Of a DNA stretch of 64,000 bases, positions 20,566 to 30,738 are shown piece by piece. The position numbers and the translations under genes are program-made. The notes under the pieces are model-generated. The model made no database searches and was not told the origin of the DNA. It saw only the letters and a program-made list of their open reading frames with translations. The stretch is taken from assembly GCA_008729055.1 (NCBI GenBank), contig SDUX01000010.1, positions 1,689,090 through 1,753,089 on the forward strand, written 5' to 3'. The number at the start of each line of letters is the position of its first letter. Positions within the stretch are counted from its first letter, which is position 1. Origin of the DNA: Pyropia haitanensis (Eukaryota; Rhodophyta; Bangiophyceae; Bangiales; Bangiaceae).

Positions 20566-21769
20566 CGCCGCCGCCGGCCGCCGCCGCCGCCGCCGCGGGC
20601 CGCGGCGGCGCCCCCCCCCCCACCTTTTTCCGTTTTGGCGGCGCCGCCGCGGGCGAGCGGCGGGGTCCCTCGCGCCCCCCCCCCGGCGGCGCGCCGCGGG
20701 CGCCCGCGAGCAGCGGGAAGAGGGTGCCCGACACAGCGCCGCCGAGCGCGGCCGCGTCCTCGGCGGCGGCCGCGTACAGCGGGCGCTCGTCGACGACGCC
20801 CTCGCCAAGGCCAATGTGCACGGCGGTGGGGGCGCCCCAGGCGGCCGCCCACGCCACGTACGCGGGCGACCGCACCACCGCCGCGGGCCCCAGGTGGAAA
20901 ACCACCGTCGGCACGCCGCGGCCACCACCCCCCGTCGCCGCGGGCGACGCGGCCGCGGCGGCGGCGGCGGCCAAGGCGGACGACGCCGCCGCGGCCGGCA
21001 GGTAGGCCTCCGACGGGATGTCGAGGACGACGACGACCGGCCCGGGCGTGGGCGCCGACAGCACGTCGGCGGGCGCCACGGTCGCCGTCCCGCCGTCGGC
21101 GGTCGCCACCGTGACCGCCTCGCCGCGCACGAGGCGGCCGCGGTCGGGGCCGGGCGGGACGCCCAGCGCAGCCGCGCGGGCGGCGTCAAACTTGCCCGGC
21201 CCGGGGCGGAGGCGCGCAATGTAGGCCACGGCCACGGGGGGGGTCGCCGCGGCGGCGGCGGGGGGCGCCACCCCCGCCGCCTCACCCCCTTTGACAGCGG
21301 GCGGCGGCAGAGGCACCAGCGGTACGGCCGTGACGACTACGTTGGCGTCGTCCACCACCACCACCGGGTCGGCCGCGCCGGTCGTGGCCGCTCCGCCCGC
21401 GGCGGGCGCGCCACCCCCGCAGGCGGCCGCCACCTCGATGGGCCGCGTCGCGAGCGCCGGGCGGTGGTAAAACGGGCGGGCGGCGTCAAAAAAGGGGCGC
21501 AGCCCCGCGGGCGCCACGACCGACACCGCCTCCATGCCCGCGTCGGCGGCGGTGAGGAGGAGCCCAAGGAGGCCCCCCACCGCAGGCGGCGTCAGGCCCG
21601 TCAGCAGCACCGACCGGAGTTTGGCGGTCACCTTGATGCCCGCCTCGTTGCAGTAGCGCTGCGTGCCGTCGCCGGCGTTGAACACGTAGCGCGCATCGTC
21701 AAAGAAGAGGAGGACGGCGGGGGAAGCGTCGCCGGTGGCGGTGCCAATGACCTCGACAAAGGCCCGCAT
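19001..21769 (-). CDS. tRNase Z, long form (ELAC2-like)
   Basis: A single exon encodes 922 residues, near the usual 800-930 of long tRNase Z. This endonuclease removes the 3' trailer from pre-tRNAs. The N-terminal half is the degenerate metallo-beta-lactamase-like domain (FVEVIGTATGDASPAVLLFF, Y-V-F-N-A-G-D-G-T-Q-R). The C-terminal half is catalytic: GTGACLPGKHRNVAGSML, LLDAGEGTYGQL, the metal-binding RLVFISHLHADHHLGLLSF (about residue 612), VDHCPAAYGV, FVYSGDTRPC, a L-H-E-A-T block, THFSQRYGRVP and DHMLVDW. The halves are joined by a Gly-rich stretch encoded by GGC repeats at about 20515-20570, and a second Ala/Gly insertion sits in the catalytic half, possibly at the flexible-arm site. The ATG at 21769 begins MRAFVEV. 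No clear presequence; the family acts in nucleus, mitochondria or plastids. Confidence 0.92.
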
Positions 21770-23022
21770 GGGGGGCACACAGGTGCTGGGGGGGGAGGGG
21801 GGAAGGAAGGAGGAATGAACTGGTCAGCAGGGCAAGGTGGGGGGGGGCGAGGAGCGGCCAGGTCGGTGGGCAGTCGGGGCGGGGACGGGCAACGTGAACA
21901 CACAACCGATGATGCGCGGTCACTCCAACGTCGTGCGGAGCCTTGGATCCATCGGTCAGCGCCACGTGTGTGAGCGGACGCCGGTGGGCACTCGTTTGTC
22001 CCAAGTGGACAAGTACACCGTCGTGTTCGGAATTTGTCATACGAACATCAGCTCCAAACGCTGTGAAAGAAAGAATTACACACGCGTGATGACCAGGCCA
22101 CGGACGGGTCCATGCGAAGACGGACGTACGGGCGCACAAGCGCGTTCGACTGATGATGGGAAGACAGGAGTGCGGCGAGACGGGCGGGCCTTCGGGTGGT
22201 CCAGCGGGTGGTCGGACAGACAGACGGCGTGAAGAGCGGCCAGGTGGGCGGACACGGGGACACGCGAGGTGACGGGCGCGGGGGCGAGTCCCTCTGCGCG
22301 GCCGCCCGCGACGGCTAGGCACAGCCGGTTGTGGCCACGCGGCGGCAGCGGCGACGGGGTTGGGTGGCGACCGAGAAGGCAGCAACGACAAAGACAACGA
22401 CGTCGATGGTGCTGCCGTCGACGACGGTGACGGTGATGTCGACGGCGGCGGGGGGATACTGTTCCGTAGCCGGCCCGCACTGACTGGTCAGGCTCGAGAC
22501 GGCAGCCGCCGCTGTCACCCACTCGCTCCCGCCGTCCCCGCCTCCAAGGCGTCTGCCAAGGTGTGTCAACGCTGTCGCGCGGGGCGCTGCTGCTTGTGTT
22601 GGCTCGACGCGGCCAGTGGGGTGGGGTAACGAGCCCGGGGCGAGCAGGAGGGGTCGGCATGGATGGCACATCGATGGTGGCTGCGGGGTTATCTACCAGG
22701 CCAACCGCTCCCGTGGTGATGGTAGGGCGACCGGAACTAAGCAAGCAACAGGCGGCTTGCCCTCCTTCAGCGGCGACAGGTGGGCGGTTGCCACGCCACG
22801 CCGCAGCATGGGTGTCTGCCGCCCCAGTCACCCGCAGACGAGGCAAGCATACCACGCGGCGCTATCGAGAGCAGCGGTGGCTGAACGGCCGGCTTACAGC
22901 ACCGCGTGGGAGCATGGTTTGTCCGAAAGGCTCACTGCGCACGGGGGCCCACAGACTCTCAAGCGTCCATCAGCACCTCAAAAAGGCGGTCTCTCCAAAA
23001 CAGGAAGCAGCCTTCTACAACA
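21770..23022. other. intergenic stretch upstream of tRNase Z and downstream of the mannosyltransferase
   Basis: Moderate GC. A minus ORF at 22315-22671 has a run of Val/Ala/Thr residues but no domain; plus frames are unremarkable. The tRNase Z promoter should lie just right of 21769. Confidence 0.4.
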
Positions 23023-25400
23023 TCAGTCCCACCGGGCCATCCACCGACGGGACTGATGCCACTCCGAGGTCCTTGGCAGGGCGTACACCCACGGGGCCCA
23101 GTACGTGAAGGCCGCGAGCACCACACACGTAATAAGAACACACAGGAAATAACGCAGCCGGCGTGGAAGCTGGTCCAACAGCAGCGCCGCAAGCAGCTGG
23201 CCGTACATGAGCGCCGGCAGGTAGTGGTACAAGAAGCTTGTGCGGTCCACGAGCACAAACGGCAAGAGGGACGTCAGCCACCCAAACAGCAGAAACACAC
23301 CCGTGGCCACGACACTCCGCTCTACTGGCGCGGGCATGTAGCCAGTCCCCGCCGATGGTACGTTCGGACAAGCGGCGGCCGTCGCGAGCTTCGGCTTCGT
23401 ATCGCCGGTCAATTTGACACTGGCGGATGTCCGCCGAGCCTGACCAGCCGAGTACCGCAGGGAGTAGAGGAGCCAAGCCACAAACAGAAGGTTGGCCGCC
23501 AGCACCATCCAAATCACAAATGGGTTGCCAATGAGGTAGATCTGCGCAAACAGCCCAGAGCCGGGCGGCGACTCTTGGGTGTAGTACAGGATGCCCCGGG
23601 CGTTGATGACCCACTGCCACCACTTCGACGCCCAGTTGTGGTCATCGACAATATCCCGGTTGGACGTAAACATCACGCGGTTGATCTCCATAAACGTCCG
23701 CAGAAAGCCCATGCCTGGTGCGGCAGCGTCATAGTACTGGCTCCCAATGAGCGTCCGCTGGAAGTCCATCGGCATGAACGCGTCGCCGGGGCCCGACTTG
23801 ATCAGCACCTTAAGATACAGCCAAAAGAGAGCGGCGTAGAGGCCCAGCCCGCTGGCGCCCGCAATCCCACACTCCAGCAGCGACAGCGGCTCTGCCAGAA
23901 AGTGGAGCCCAAAAAAAGACACAATGGCAATCAAGCCAGGCGTGGCCAGGCCCGTCCACTTGACAGAGATACTGGCGCCAGACGCGAGGCCCGCAATCAC
24001 CAACCACACGTACCGCTTCGCGGTTCCAGGGGGCGTGCGCCACAGACACAACGCGGAGTAGAGGGCAAGCACGCAGGTGAACAACACCTGCGAGTCCATC
24101 AGGATGAGCCGGGACTCCGTTACGTGCATGGTATCCAAGCAAAGCAGCATCGCTGCCAACAGAGACACGGAGTTGCTGAGGCCCAGAACGCGGGCGGTGC
24201 GGTACAGCAGCGGCACGGTCAGGACGCCAAAGAAGGCAGATACCTCCCGCAGGGGGAGGTAGCGCACGTCGCCATATTCCTTGCCGATGTTAGAAAAGGC
24301 AAAGTCCGAAGGCTTGTACCCCAGCAGCCAGCTCCCAAACGCAAGCACCAGCTTGCCAAGCACCGGGTGGATGTCCCAAAAGAACTCGCCTACGAACAGC
24401 AAACAAAAACTGGGGCACCGAAAGTACAGTCAGGCCAACAGCAAGCCCAGCTGGTTAGATATGGTGCACCCGGATGGACGGCACCACACGGCACACAGCA
24501 CACGCAGTCACACAATTGCATCCAAAAGAAAGGCCGCACGCAACGCCATTACGGTGGGACGTCCATCCTTTGGTATAGGCGGAGCGTGGCAGCAGAGGCT
24601 CGCTAGGGCCTTGTTTCAAACACCGCACGCAGAGTACTCCATCCCAGGCCGCTTTCCAAACGCTCGTTACGACCCGAACCGCCATGCAGTCGTCGGGCGC
24701 CACGCCCAGAGAGCACGCTGGCGCCTAGCGGGTGCACGAGCCGACCAGGGCACCCAAAACACACTCAACACGAATATAGCGGCGACCTCCAGGTCGCTTC
24801 ACTTGCAACAGAGGACACACGAGACAGAGAAAAGCAAGGCAACGTACGCTTCAGAATGCTGGTGCTGAAGCCCGCAAAGTGGATTTCATCAAACACCTGT
24901 CCACAGCAAGCAATACACGCGCATGCATCCATAGATCAAAAAAAGAAGAGAGACCAGGACGCAGCAAAGCAGCCGTCAGTCCTATGCCCGCCACCAGGTC
25001 ACACTCCGCGGCGGTACTTGCAATGAACTACCCACACCTCAACAAAACGCCAGAGCCCATTTGCAGCACCCACACGACGCCAAGCCAGCCTGCTGAGCAG
25101 AACCCCTTCCTCCTGCCCTCCCCCCCCCTCCTCCTCAGTCAATATGTCCAACCCCCAGCGTACAATCTGCGCGGGCTCCGCCAGATGAAAGAAGCGAGTG
25201 GCAAAGGCCAAGCCAAACACAAGCCGCTCCGTCATGCGATCACGCGGCCCGACCAGCGACGCCATCTTGAGCCGCGCAGCAGCGGTGGCGGCCACCACGG
25301 AGGCAGACGCGGGGCCACGCGGAGGACCAGGCGCCCCCCGCGGAGAGGGGACGGTGAGTGCCGTCCACCCAACGGCGGTGGGTGTGTCCGCGGATCCCAT
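23023..25400 (-). CDS. PMT-family protein O-mannosyltransferase (GT39), three exons; complement(join(23023..24389,24848..24896,25164..25400))
   Basis: Exon 1 ends ATRFFHLAEPAQI before the donor GTACGC. The 49-nt exon 2 encodes VFDEIHFAGFSTSILK and ends before GTACGT. Exon 3 begins REFFWDIHPVLGKLV after the acceptor TTCGTAG. Phases 0 and 1 join correctly and rebuild the family signature P-x-x-V-F-D-E-x-H-F ... F-D-x-H-P-x-L-G-K. PMTs transfer mannose from dolichyl-phosphate-mannose to Ser/Thr in the ER. Other family blocks are TESRLILMDSQVLF, SVKWTGL, GDAFMPMDFQRTL and HNWASKWWQWV. Seven or more hydrophobic segments follow, and the C-terminus is short and basic. The protein is only 550 residues, because the loop between GDAFM and HNWASKWW is about 60 residues and has no room for the three MIR repeats of standard PMTs. 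First ATG is at 25400. Confidence 0.9.
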
Positions 25401-27524
25401 CCACCGCAATGCGCAGGCTGCGCAGCGAAGAGAGCAGTCAGCATCCCGGTGCTTAGGATTGGAATTGTGTGTGGTATCTTTAAATTTGTGTCAATGATTC
25501 GTTCGATGAACGACTTGAACAATTTGAAAATCCCAACTTTGTGTTGGATTTACCGTCACAATCTTGGGCTGGTTCGTTTCTCGCGGGCACTCGCGTCCCA
25601 CGAAACTCCGGGCAGCCTCGCCGCCACCCACCGCCGCGTCCTGTTGGTCGTAGCGGGACACCCCCCCACGCCATTGTGCCTGGGGTAAGTGCATGCTCTC
25701 CGCCCTCCCACCCCGACAAGACGCGACGCGGGCGTCTGGCCGCGGGCGCCCATCGCGTCGTACGGGGGAGAGCATCCCAGGCCGCCGGTGCCTGAAAGCA
25801 GCCGCCACGCTCAGCCCCCCGCTGCTCTTCTCGGTTGGGCGAGCGGGCGAGGAGAGGCATGGCCCGTCATCGAACCTGGTATTGGTTGGGCGCGGAGTGA
25901 GGTGAAGGAACCGCTGCCCGATCGGCGCCGTGCAGCTGAGCCTCCCCCCTTAGTGTGGGCGATACCGATGCGCTTCCGTTGTGTAACGCCCGGAGGGCGC
26001 GGTCGACACCAAGAACAGCAGCGCCCGGTCGGCACATCATCCGCTTCCGTACCGCTGCCTGTACCCACCATGAACCCTACCTCCTGATCCCGTCGTCTCT
26101 GCCCGAACGGGTGGCGCACCCGCTCTCTTTCCCCTAGTAGAATTTCAAAGGGAAGTTCAAGGGGGCTTGCGTCATCTATCGATGGCTCTTCAGGTCACTA
26201 CCAAGAGAGCGCCGCCAGCCATACCGTTTCCCACTACACCCTCGTCAACGCTGTACAGAGGTCCACGCACTGTCCAAGGTTGTCAAGGCAACGACGACGG
26301 TCAAGTCGTGTGTCTCTCTCTGATGTGCAAGCAATATCCCCATACTCATAGTAAGTGCTGCACGACGCTGACGCTGTTTCTCACAGTGGGGGAGTCCTGA
26401 GGCAACACCTAACGACAAGCGCATCACTCGATGCATCAACGCCGTTGCAGCGGCACAGCTCAGCTGCACAACTGCCCTTGCATGCCTCCCCCGCAGCCCG
26501 TCGAGGGCCCACGTAGGGAAGCGGGTGCCGCAGAATCAGCTCTCACGAAGAGGCACGAGTGACATCCCGGCACGTTAACGTGGAGACGCCTTCGACACGT
26601 GCTCGCTCCTGCAACAGAGCAAAGCGCGCTGGACAGCACTGTTTTTATCTACGTGGAACCCCTCAATGATGGATAAAACAACAAAACAACTGCCACATTG
26701 ACAGCGTGTCCCTGTTCGTTTTTCACTGGGCCAACCGGGGGCTCGGGCAACGCGGCACCAGATTGGATTGGCCACGGGCAGAGGGACAAAGGGGCTGCCG
26801 CGAATGCCATTCCGGGTCACCGCAGATCCATTCACTGCCTGGGAGATCGCCAGGCGGCCCGCGCACTCGTCCACGCAACTGACAGCACCTGAACGGAGTG
26901 GACCTGTCACATCACACCACGTGCAAAAGAGTGGCAGAAAGATGAACTCTGATACGCTGAACGTGAGGCGGCACTGATGGGCCACTTCCTCCGTCTCATG
27001 ACCAGCACCATCGGGATCAAACTCAACGCTCATTCGTCCCTTGTCTGGCGGAGACCCTCCCCCTGCCTCTCGCATTGTGGAAATACGTTGGGCCGACGCT
27101 CATTGGCTCCACGCGCGGCCCCCATAGGCCGCCGGTTGGGTCAGTCCCTGAGGCTTCACGCGTACCCGGCAGCTCCCGATCGGCGCCGCACAACCACCCG
27201 TCCCAAAAGCCACCCAGGCATTCTCAGCCACAACTTTCTGTCTCGCCCGCCCGGAATCCCCGCAGCCTTCTCCGGGGGGGGCCCTCCAACTGGGGTCCTT
27301 GTTTGCGCCGCATCCACCACCTGGAGCGCCCGCGTGCAAGTGCAGTGGGGTCTTGATCAGCGTGTGGCCGGCCAACACCCGACAGTCAATGCCGCCCGGC
27401 CATCGTCGCCCTCGTGTCGGCATCCACTACGCCACGGGTGTGCTACGCGTGCACGACTACGCCGACGCCGTCACACGCCGGCGCGCGCACCCCTGCACCT
27501 TCCCCGTCATTCCCCGTTGCCACC
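25401..27524. other. intergenic region between divergent genes
   Basis: It separates the minus-strand mannosyltransferase from the plus-strand aminotransferase and so should contain both promoters. 25440-25560 is AT-rich. Frames are short and carry no domain. The aminotransferase frame is open back to 27414 but is Thr/Pro-rich there. Confidence 0.4.
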
Positions 27525-28742
27525 ATGGCGGCCAACGGGAAAGCAGAGTCCCCCATGTATGACTACACCCTCGATGCGATTGCGGAAGCGCCCAGCAAGG
27601 GCGTCCTGGACCCGCCTCCGCGGCTGCTGTGCGGCCCTGGCCCCGGCAATGCGCACCCGCGCGTGCTGTCGGCGATGAGCCTGCCCGAGATCGGGCATCT
27701 GGACCCGTCCTTCTTGTCCATGATGGAAGACATTAAGGAGATGCTGCGCTACGTGTGGCAGACCAACAACACCTTCACTGTGCCGGTCTCTGGCACGGGC
27801 TCGGCGGCGATGGAGGCGTGCGTGGCGAACCTCGTGGAGAAGGGCGACAAGATGCTGGTTGGCTGCAACGGCTACTTTGGCCCGCGTCTCATTGACATGG
27901 GCGACCGGTACGGCGCCGAGTGCATTGAGATGAAGAAGCCGTGGGGCGAGGTGTTTACCTACGAGGAGATCAAGGCGGCGGTGGAGGAGCACAAGCCCAA
28001 GATCCTGGGCCTTGTCCACGCCGAGACGTCGACGGGTGCTTGCCAGCCCCTGGAGGGCATTGGTCAGCTGTGCCACGACAACGGGTGCCTGCTGATTGCG
28101 GACTGTGTCACTTCCATCTCGGGTGTGCCGTGCCACTTGGATAAGTGGGGTGTGGACGCTGCCTATGCGGGGACTCAGAAGTGCCTCAGCTGCCCGCCTG
28201 GTGTGTCGCCGTTGACCTTCTCGCAGCGCGCCATGGACAAGCTGATGGCCCGGCCCGACAAGGTGAAGAACTGGTACCTGGACATGAAGATGGTGGCTTC
28301 CTACCTGGTCGGCAGCGGCGCCGGCGGTGCGCGGTCGTACCACCATACGGCGCCGATTAGCATGTGCTACGGCATCCGTGAGGCGCTCAACATTGCTTGC
28401 GAGGAGGGCCTGGAGGCGCGCTGGAAGCGCCATCGCGACGTGGCCGAGTTCTTCTGGGCGGAGCTTGAGAAGATTGGCCTCGAGTGCCATGTCTCCAAGG
28501 ATTACCGGTTGCCTTCTCTCACCACCGTGAAGGTGCCCGAGGGCGTTGACTCGAAGAAGTTGACCAAGCACTTGCTGGACAAGTACCAGATGGAGATTGG
28601 CAACGGCCTCGGCGACCTGGCGGGCAAGGTGTGGCGGATTGGACTGATGGGCTACAACAGCCGCTACGACGTGGCGATGACGGTTGTGGCGGCGCTCAAG
28701 GACGGCCTCGCCCAGCAGGGCAAGCTCAACGTCAAGGCCTGA
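27525..28742 (+). CDS. alanine/serine-glyoxylate aminotransferase (class V, PLP)
   Basis: A single exon encodes 405 residues from an ATG in the good context CACCATGG. The class V fold is complete: [16 protein letters not shown] at the start, [12 protein letters not shown], the cofactor aspartate in [14 protein letters not shown], and the Schiff-base lysine Lys219 in [16 protein letters not shown]. The C-terminus carries [12 protein letters not shown]. Members transfer the amino group of alanine or serine to glyoxylate, giving glycine in photorespiration or glyoxylate detoxification, in peroxisomes or mitochondria. No peroxisomal C-terminal tripeptide is present (it ends NVKA). The longer in-frame N-terminus from 27414 is Ser/Thr/Arg-rich without acids, so a mitochondrial presequence cannot be excluded. 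Codon use is less extreme than in the hyper-GC genes, which fits a highly expressed enzyme. Confidence 0.93.
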   Translation: MAANGKAESPMYDYTLDAIAEAPSKGVLDPPPRLLCGPGPGNAHPRVLSAMSLPEIGHLDPSFLSMMEDIKEMLRYVWQTNNTFTVPVSGTGSAAMEACVANLVEKGDKMLVGCNGYFGPRLIDMGDRYGAECIEMKKPWGEVFTYEEIKAAVEEHKPKILGLVHAETSTGACQPLEGIGQLCHDNGCLLIADCVTSISGVPCHLDKWGVDAAYAGTQKCLSCPPGVSPLTFSQRAMDKLMARPDKVKNWYLDMKMVASYLVGSGAGGARSYHHTAPISMCYGIREALNIACEEGLEARWKRHRDVAEFFWAELEKIGLECHVSKDYRLPSLTTVKVPEGVDSKKLTKHLLDKYQMEIGNGLGDLAGKVWRIGLMGYNSRYDVAMTVVAALKDGLAQQGKLNVKA

Positions 28743-29883
28743 GGGTCCCATGCGACGGTGCACCCTCTGTGCAATGCCCGCTGGCAATATTTTTGTATAC
28801 AGAGCTGGTGGGCTCTTGCTGTAGGCTTTCATTTTGCGCTTTTGCGCGCGTGCTGCGTCATCTGTATGTCGTCAACTGGGTTAGGGTGTTATACTGTACC
28901 TCCAGCCCGCTGAGCAGTACGCGCATCAGTCCGTCGTTGCCGTGACCGCTGCAGTGTATGGCTGTGTGCCCGCCGGCGCTGTCCGTCGAGATTGTTCCCG
29001 GGTCCGCCTACGACCTGCGTGGTCTACGTTAAACGTAATCCTTTGTGGAAGCTATCTACCCGTCTCTTCTTGGCCTTCGATGGAGCCGGATGGAACCCAA
29101 CCCGTGCGCGGCGCGTGTCTGACCCAACGTGGTGCGTCGGATACCGGACGTGCACGCTGTGTCGCGCTTGCTGGTCATGTCTGGTGGTGACCGGCTCGGT
29201 GGCTGTGGCTGAGACTGCATGAAGTGGACCTGCTACTTGGGCAGACACACGCAGGAGCCTGACTGTGTTGGAGCCTTGCCGTTGAGTAACCACCCACGTA
29301 TCGGCAGGGAGCAATGTGCGCAAGCGACATGCGCCCTGACAAGCGTCCTGGCTGCGCAGCCCTCTCCAATCCCCCCACCCTCAACTTGGCAGCGTGGCGA
29401 CGTCGCCGTCGAGGACGGACGGCCGACTGGGTACCCTGCCATGGCCGCATGCGTAAGTGATGATTGTGAGAGCGGACGTACGTACGATCGCGACCGCGTG
29501 GCGAGGTGGGCTGAGGGGTTGAATCGTGGATTGACTAAAGGTCAAGACATCTAACAATTCGGCGTTACACAGGGGAAAAAAAAAAAAACACGGCAAATTG
29601 AGTCTTACTAACTCACATCATCAACAGCGCGGCTCCGCGACAACAGAACGCAAGCGGAGATGCAGCGCAAACCCAACCAGCAACTCCCGAACGGATGTGC
29701 ACAAAAAAGACAAAAGAGAGGGGAACAAAGCGACACGGCAACCGACCAGAAAAACAAACCGTGCGTGGGGTTCCGCACAACACCCGCCCACCAATACGCG
29801 CGCATCAGACGTCAACAACCCTCAGCAGCGAGCATCCGCTCACCGGCGTCCCCAGCACAGCTAAGGCCAGGCTGCCTGCATCC
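28743..29883. other. intergenic stretch between convergent genes
   Basis: Moderate GC with a 12-A run near 29577-29588. No coding signal or clear poly(A) motif. Confidence 0.4.
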
Positions 29884-30738
29884 TCAGCACCTCCGCGCCC
29901 CACCTTGATACACATTCACGTAGTTGTACTCTTCCGCAAACGCCTTGCCATCCGTCTGCTTCTTGTGCAGTACCTGGTTGTAAGCGTAGTCCCCCGCCCC
30001 CGGCGCGCACCCGCCCGGCGCGCACACGGGCTCGCACACGGGCGGGCACGACGGCACGCACTCTGGCACGCACGCCGGCGTACACGCAGGCGTACACGTC
30101 GGCACGCACACGGGCACGCACGTGGTCGCGTGCGACGGCGCCGACGGCGGCGGCGGCGGCGGCGGCGGCGGGGTGGGGGTCTTGGGCTTGGGCGGCAGCG
30201 GCGTGGGGGTCTTGGGCTTGGGCGGCGGCGTGGGCGTCCTGGGCTTGGGCGTCGGCGGCTTGGGCGTCGGGCACTTTGTCGGCACGCAGCAGCAGACCGG
30301 CAGGCAGCACACCACGCACGGCGCCGCGCACGACGGGGCGGGCGCACACCCCACCGGCGCGCAGGTGCAGTGGTCGACGGTGCCGCCACACTTGCACGCC
30401 TTGCGGGCCTCGTCGAGCCACTCCTTGATCACCGCCGCGCGCTTGAGGTACGCTTTTGCGTGCGCCTTGAGGTTGAGCTTGAGCGTCGCGTCCTCCTCCA
30501 CCGACCGCGCCTGCATCAGGTAGTCGACGGCAGAGACGTAGCCGCGGTACGCGGCGCGGCCGGCCTGGATAGACTTGGCCTCGCACGTGTCCCGGTCCGC
30601 CCGGAGGGCCTGCTTGGCGATCGTCAGCCCATGGTGGATGTACGCCGTGCTGTCGCTCTTGACCGTCGCCGCGGGGGCGGCGGCCGGCTTGGCCGACATG
30701 AGGCTGGCGTACGAAGGGAGCGGAGGCAGCTGGGACAT
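29884..30738 (-). CDS. MIT-like domain protein with Pro-rich and Cys-x-Pro repeat tail
   Basis: Single exon, 284 residues from the ATG at 30738. Residues about 25-110 form three predicted helices of MIT (microtubule-interacting and trafficking) type: HHGLTIAKQALRADRD, AAYRGYVSAVDYLMQA, and an N-L-K-A-H-A-K-A-Y-L-K-R-A-x-x-I-K-E-W-L end that matches the K-x-x-Y-L-x-R-A core. MIT domains bind ESCRT-III tails. Then comes a Cys-rich block (CKCGGTVDHCTCAPVGC), a KPKTPTP repeat and a poly-Pro run. About 13 Cys are then spaced as C-x-P-x-C and C-x-x-x-C (VPVCVPTCTPACTPACVPEC). The tail YNYVNVYQGGARRC ends in Cys. No signal peptide or membrane helix is seen. The MIT call is from helix pattern only; the Cys tail could bind metal or form disulfides. 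Confidence 0.6.
   Translation of the reverse strand: MSQLPPLPSYASLMSAKPAAAPAATVKSDSTAYIHHGLTIAKQALRADRDTCEAKSIQAGRAAYRGYVSAVDYLMQARSVEEDATLKLNLKAHAKAYLKRAAVIKEWLDEARKACKCGGTVDHCTCAPVGCAPAPSCAAPCVVCCLPVCCCVPTKCPTPKPPTPKPRTPTPPPKPKTPTPLPPKPKTPTPPPPPPPPPSAPSHATTCVPVCVPTCTPACTPACVPECVPSCPPVCEPVCAPGGCAPGAGDYAYNQVLHKKQTDGKAFAEEYNYVNVYQGGARRC

Noticed and set aside
22315..22671. Minus-strand ORF with Val/Thr-rich stretch
   Set aside because: It has no domain, no clear start context and mirrors a plus-strand Asp/Gly repeat, so it is probably a shadow.
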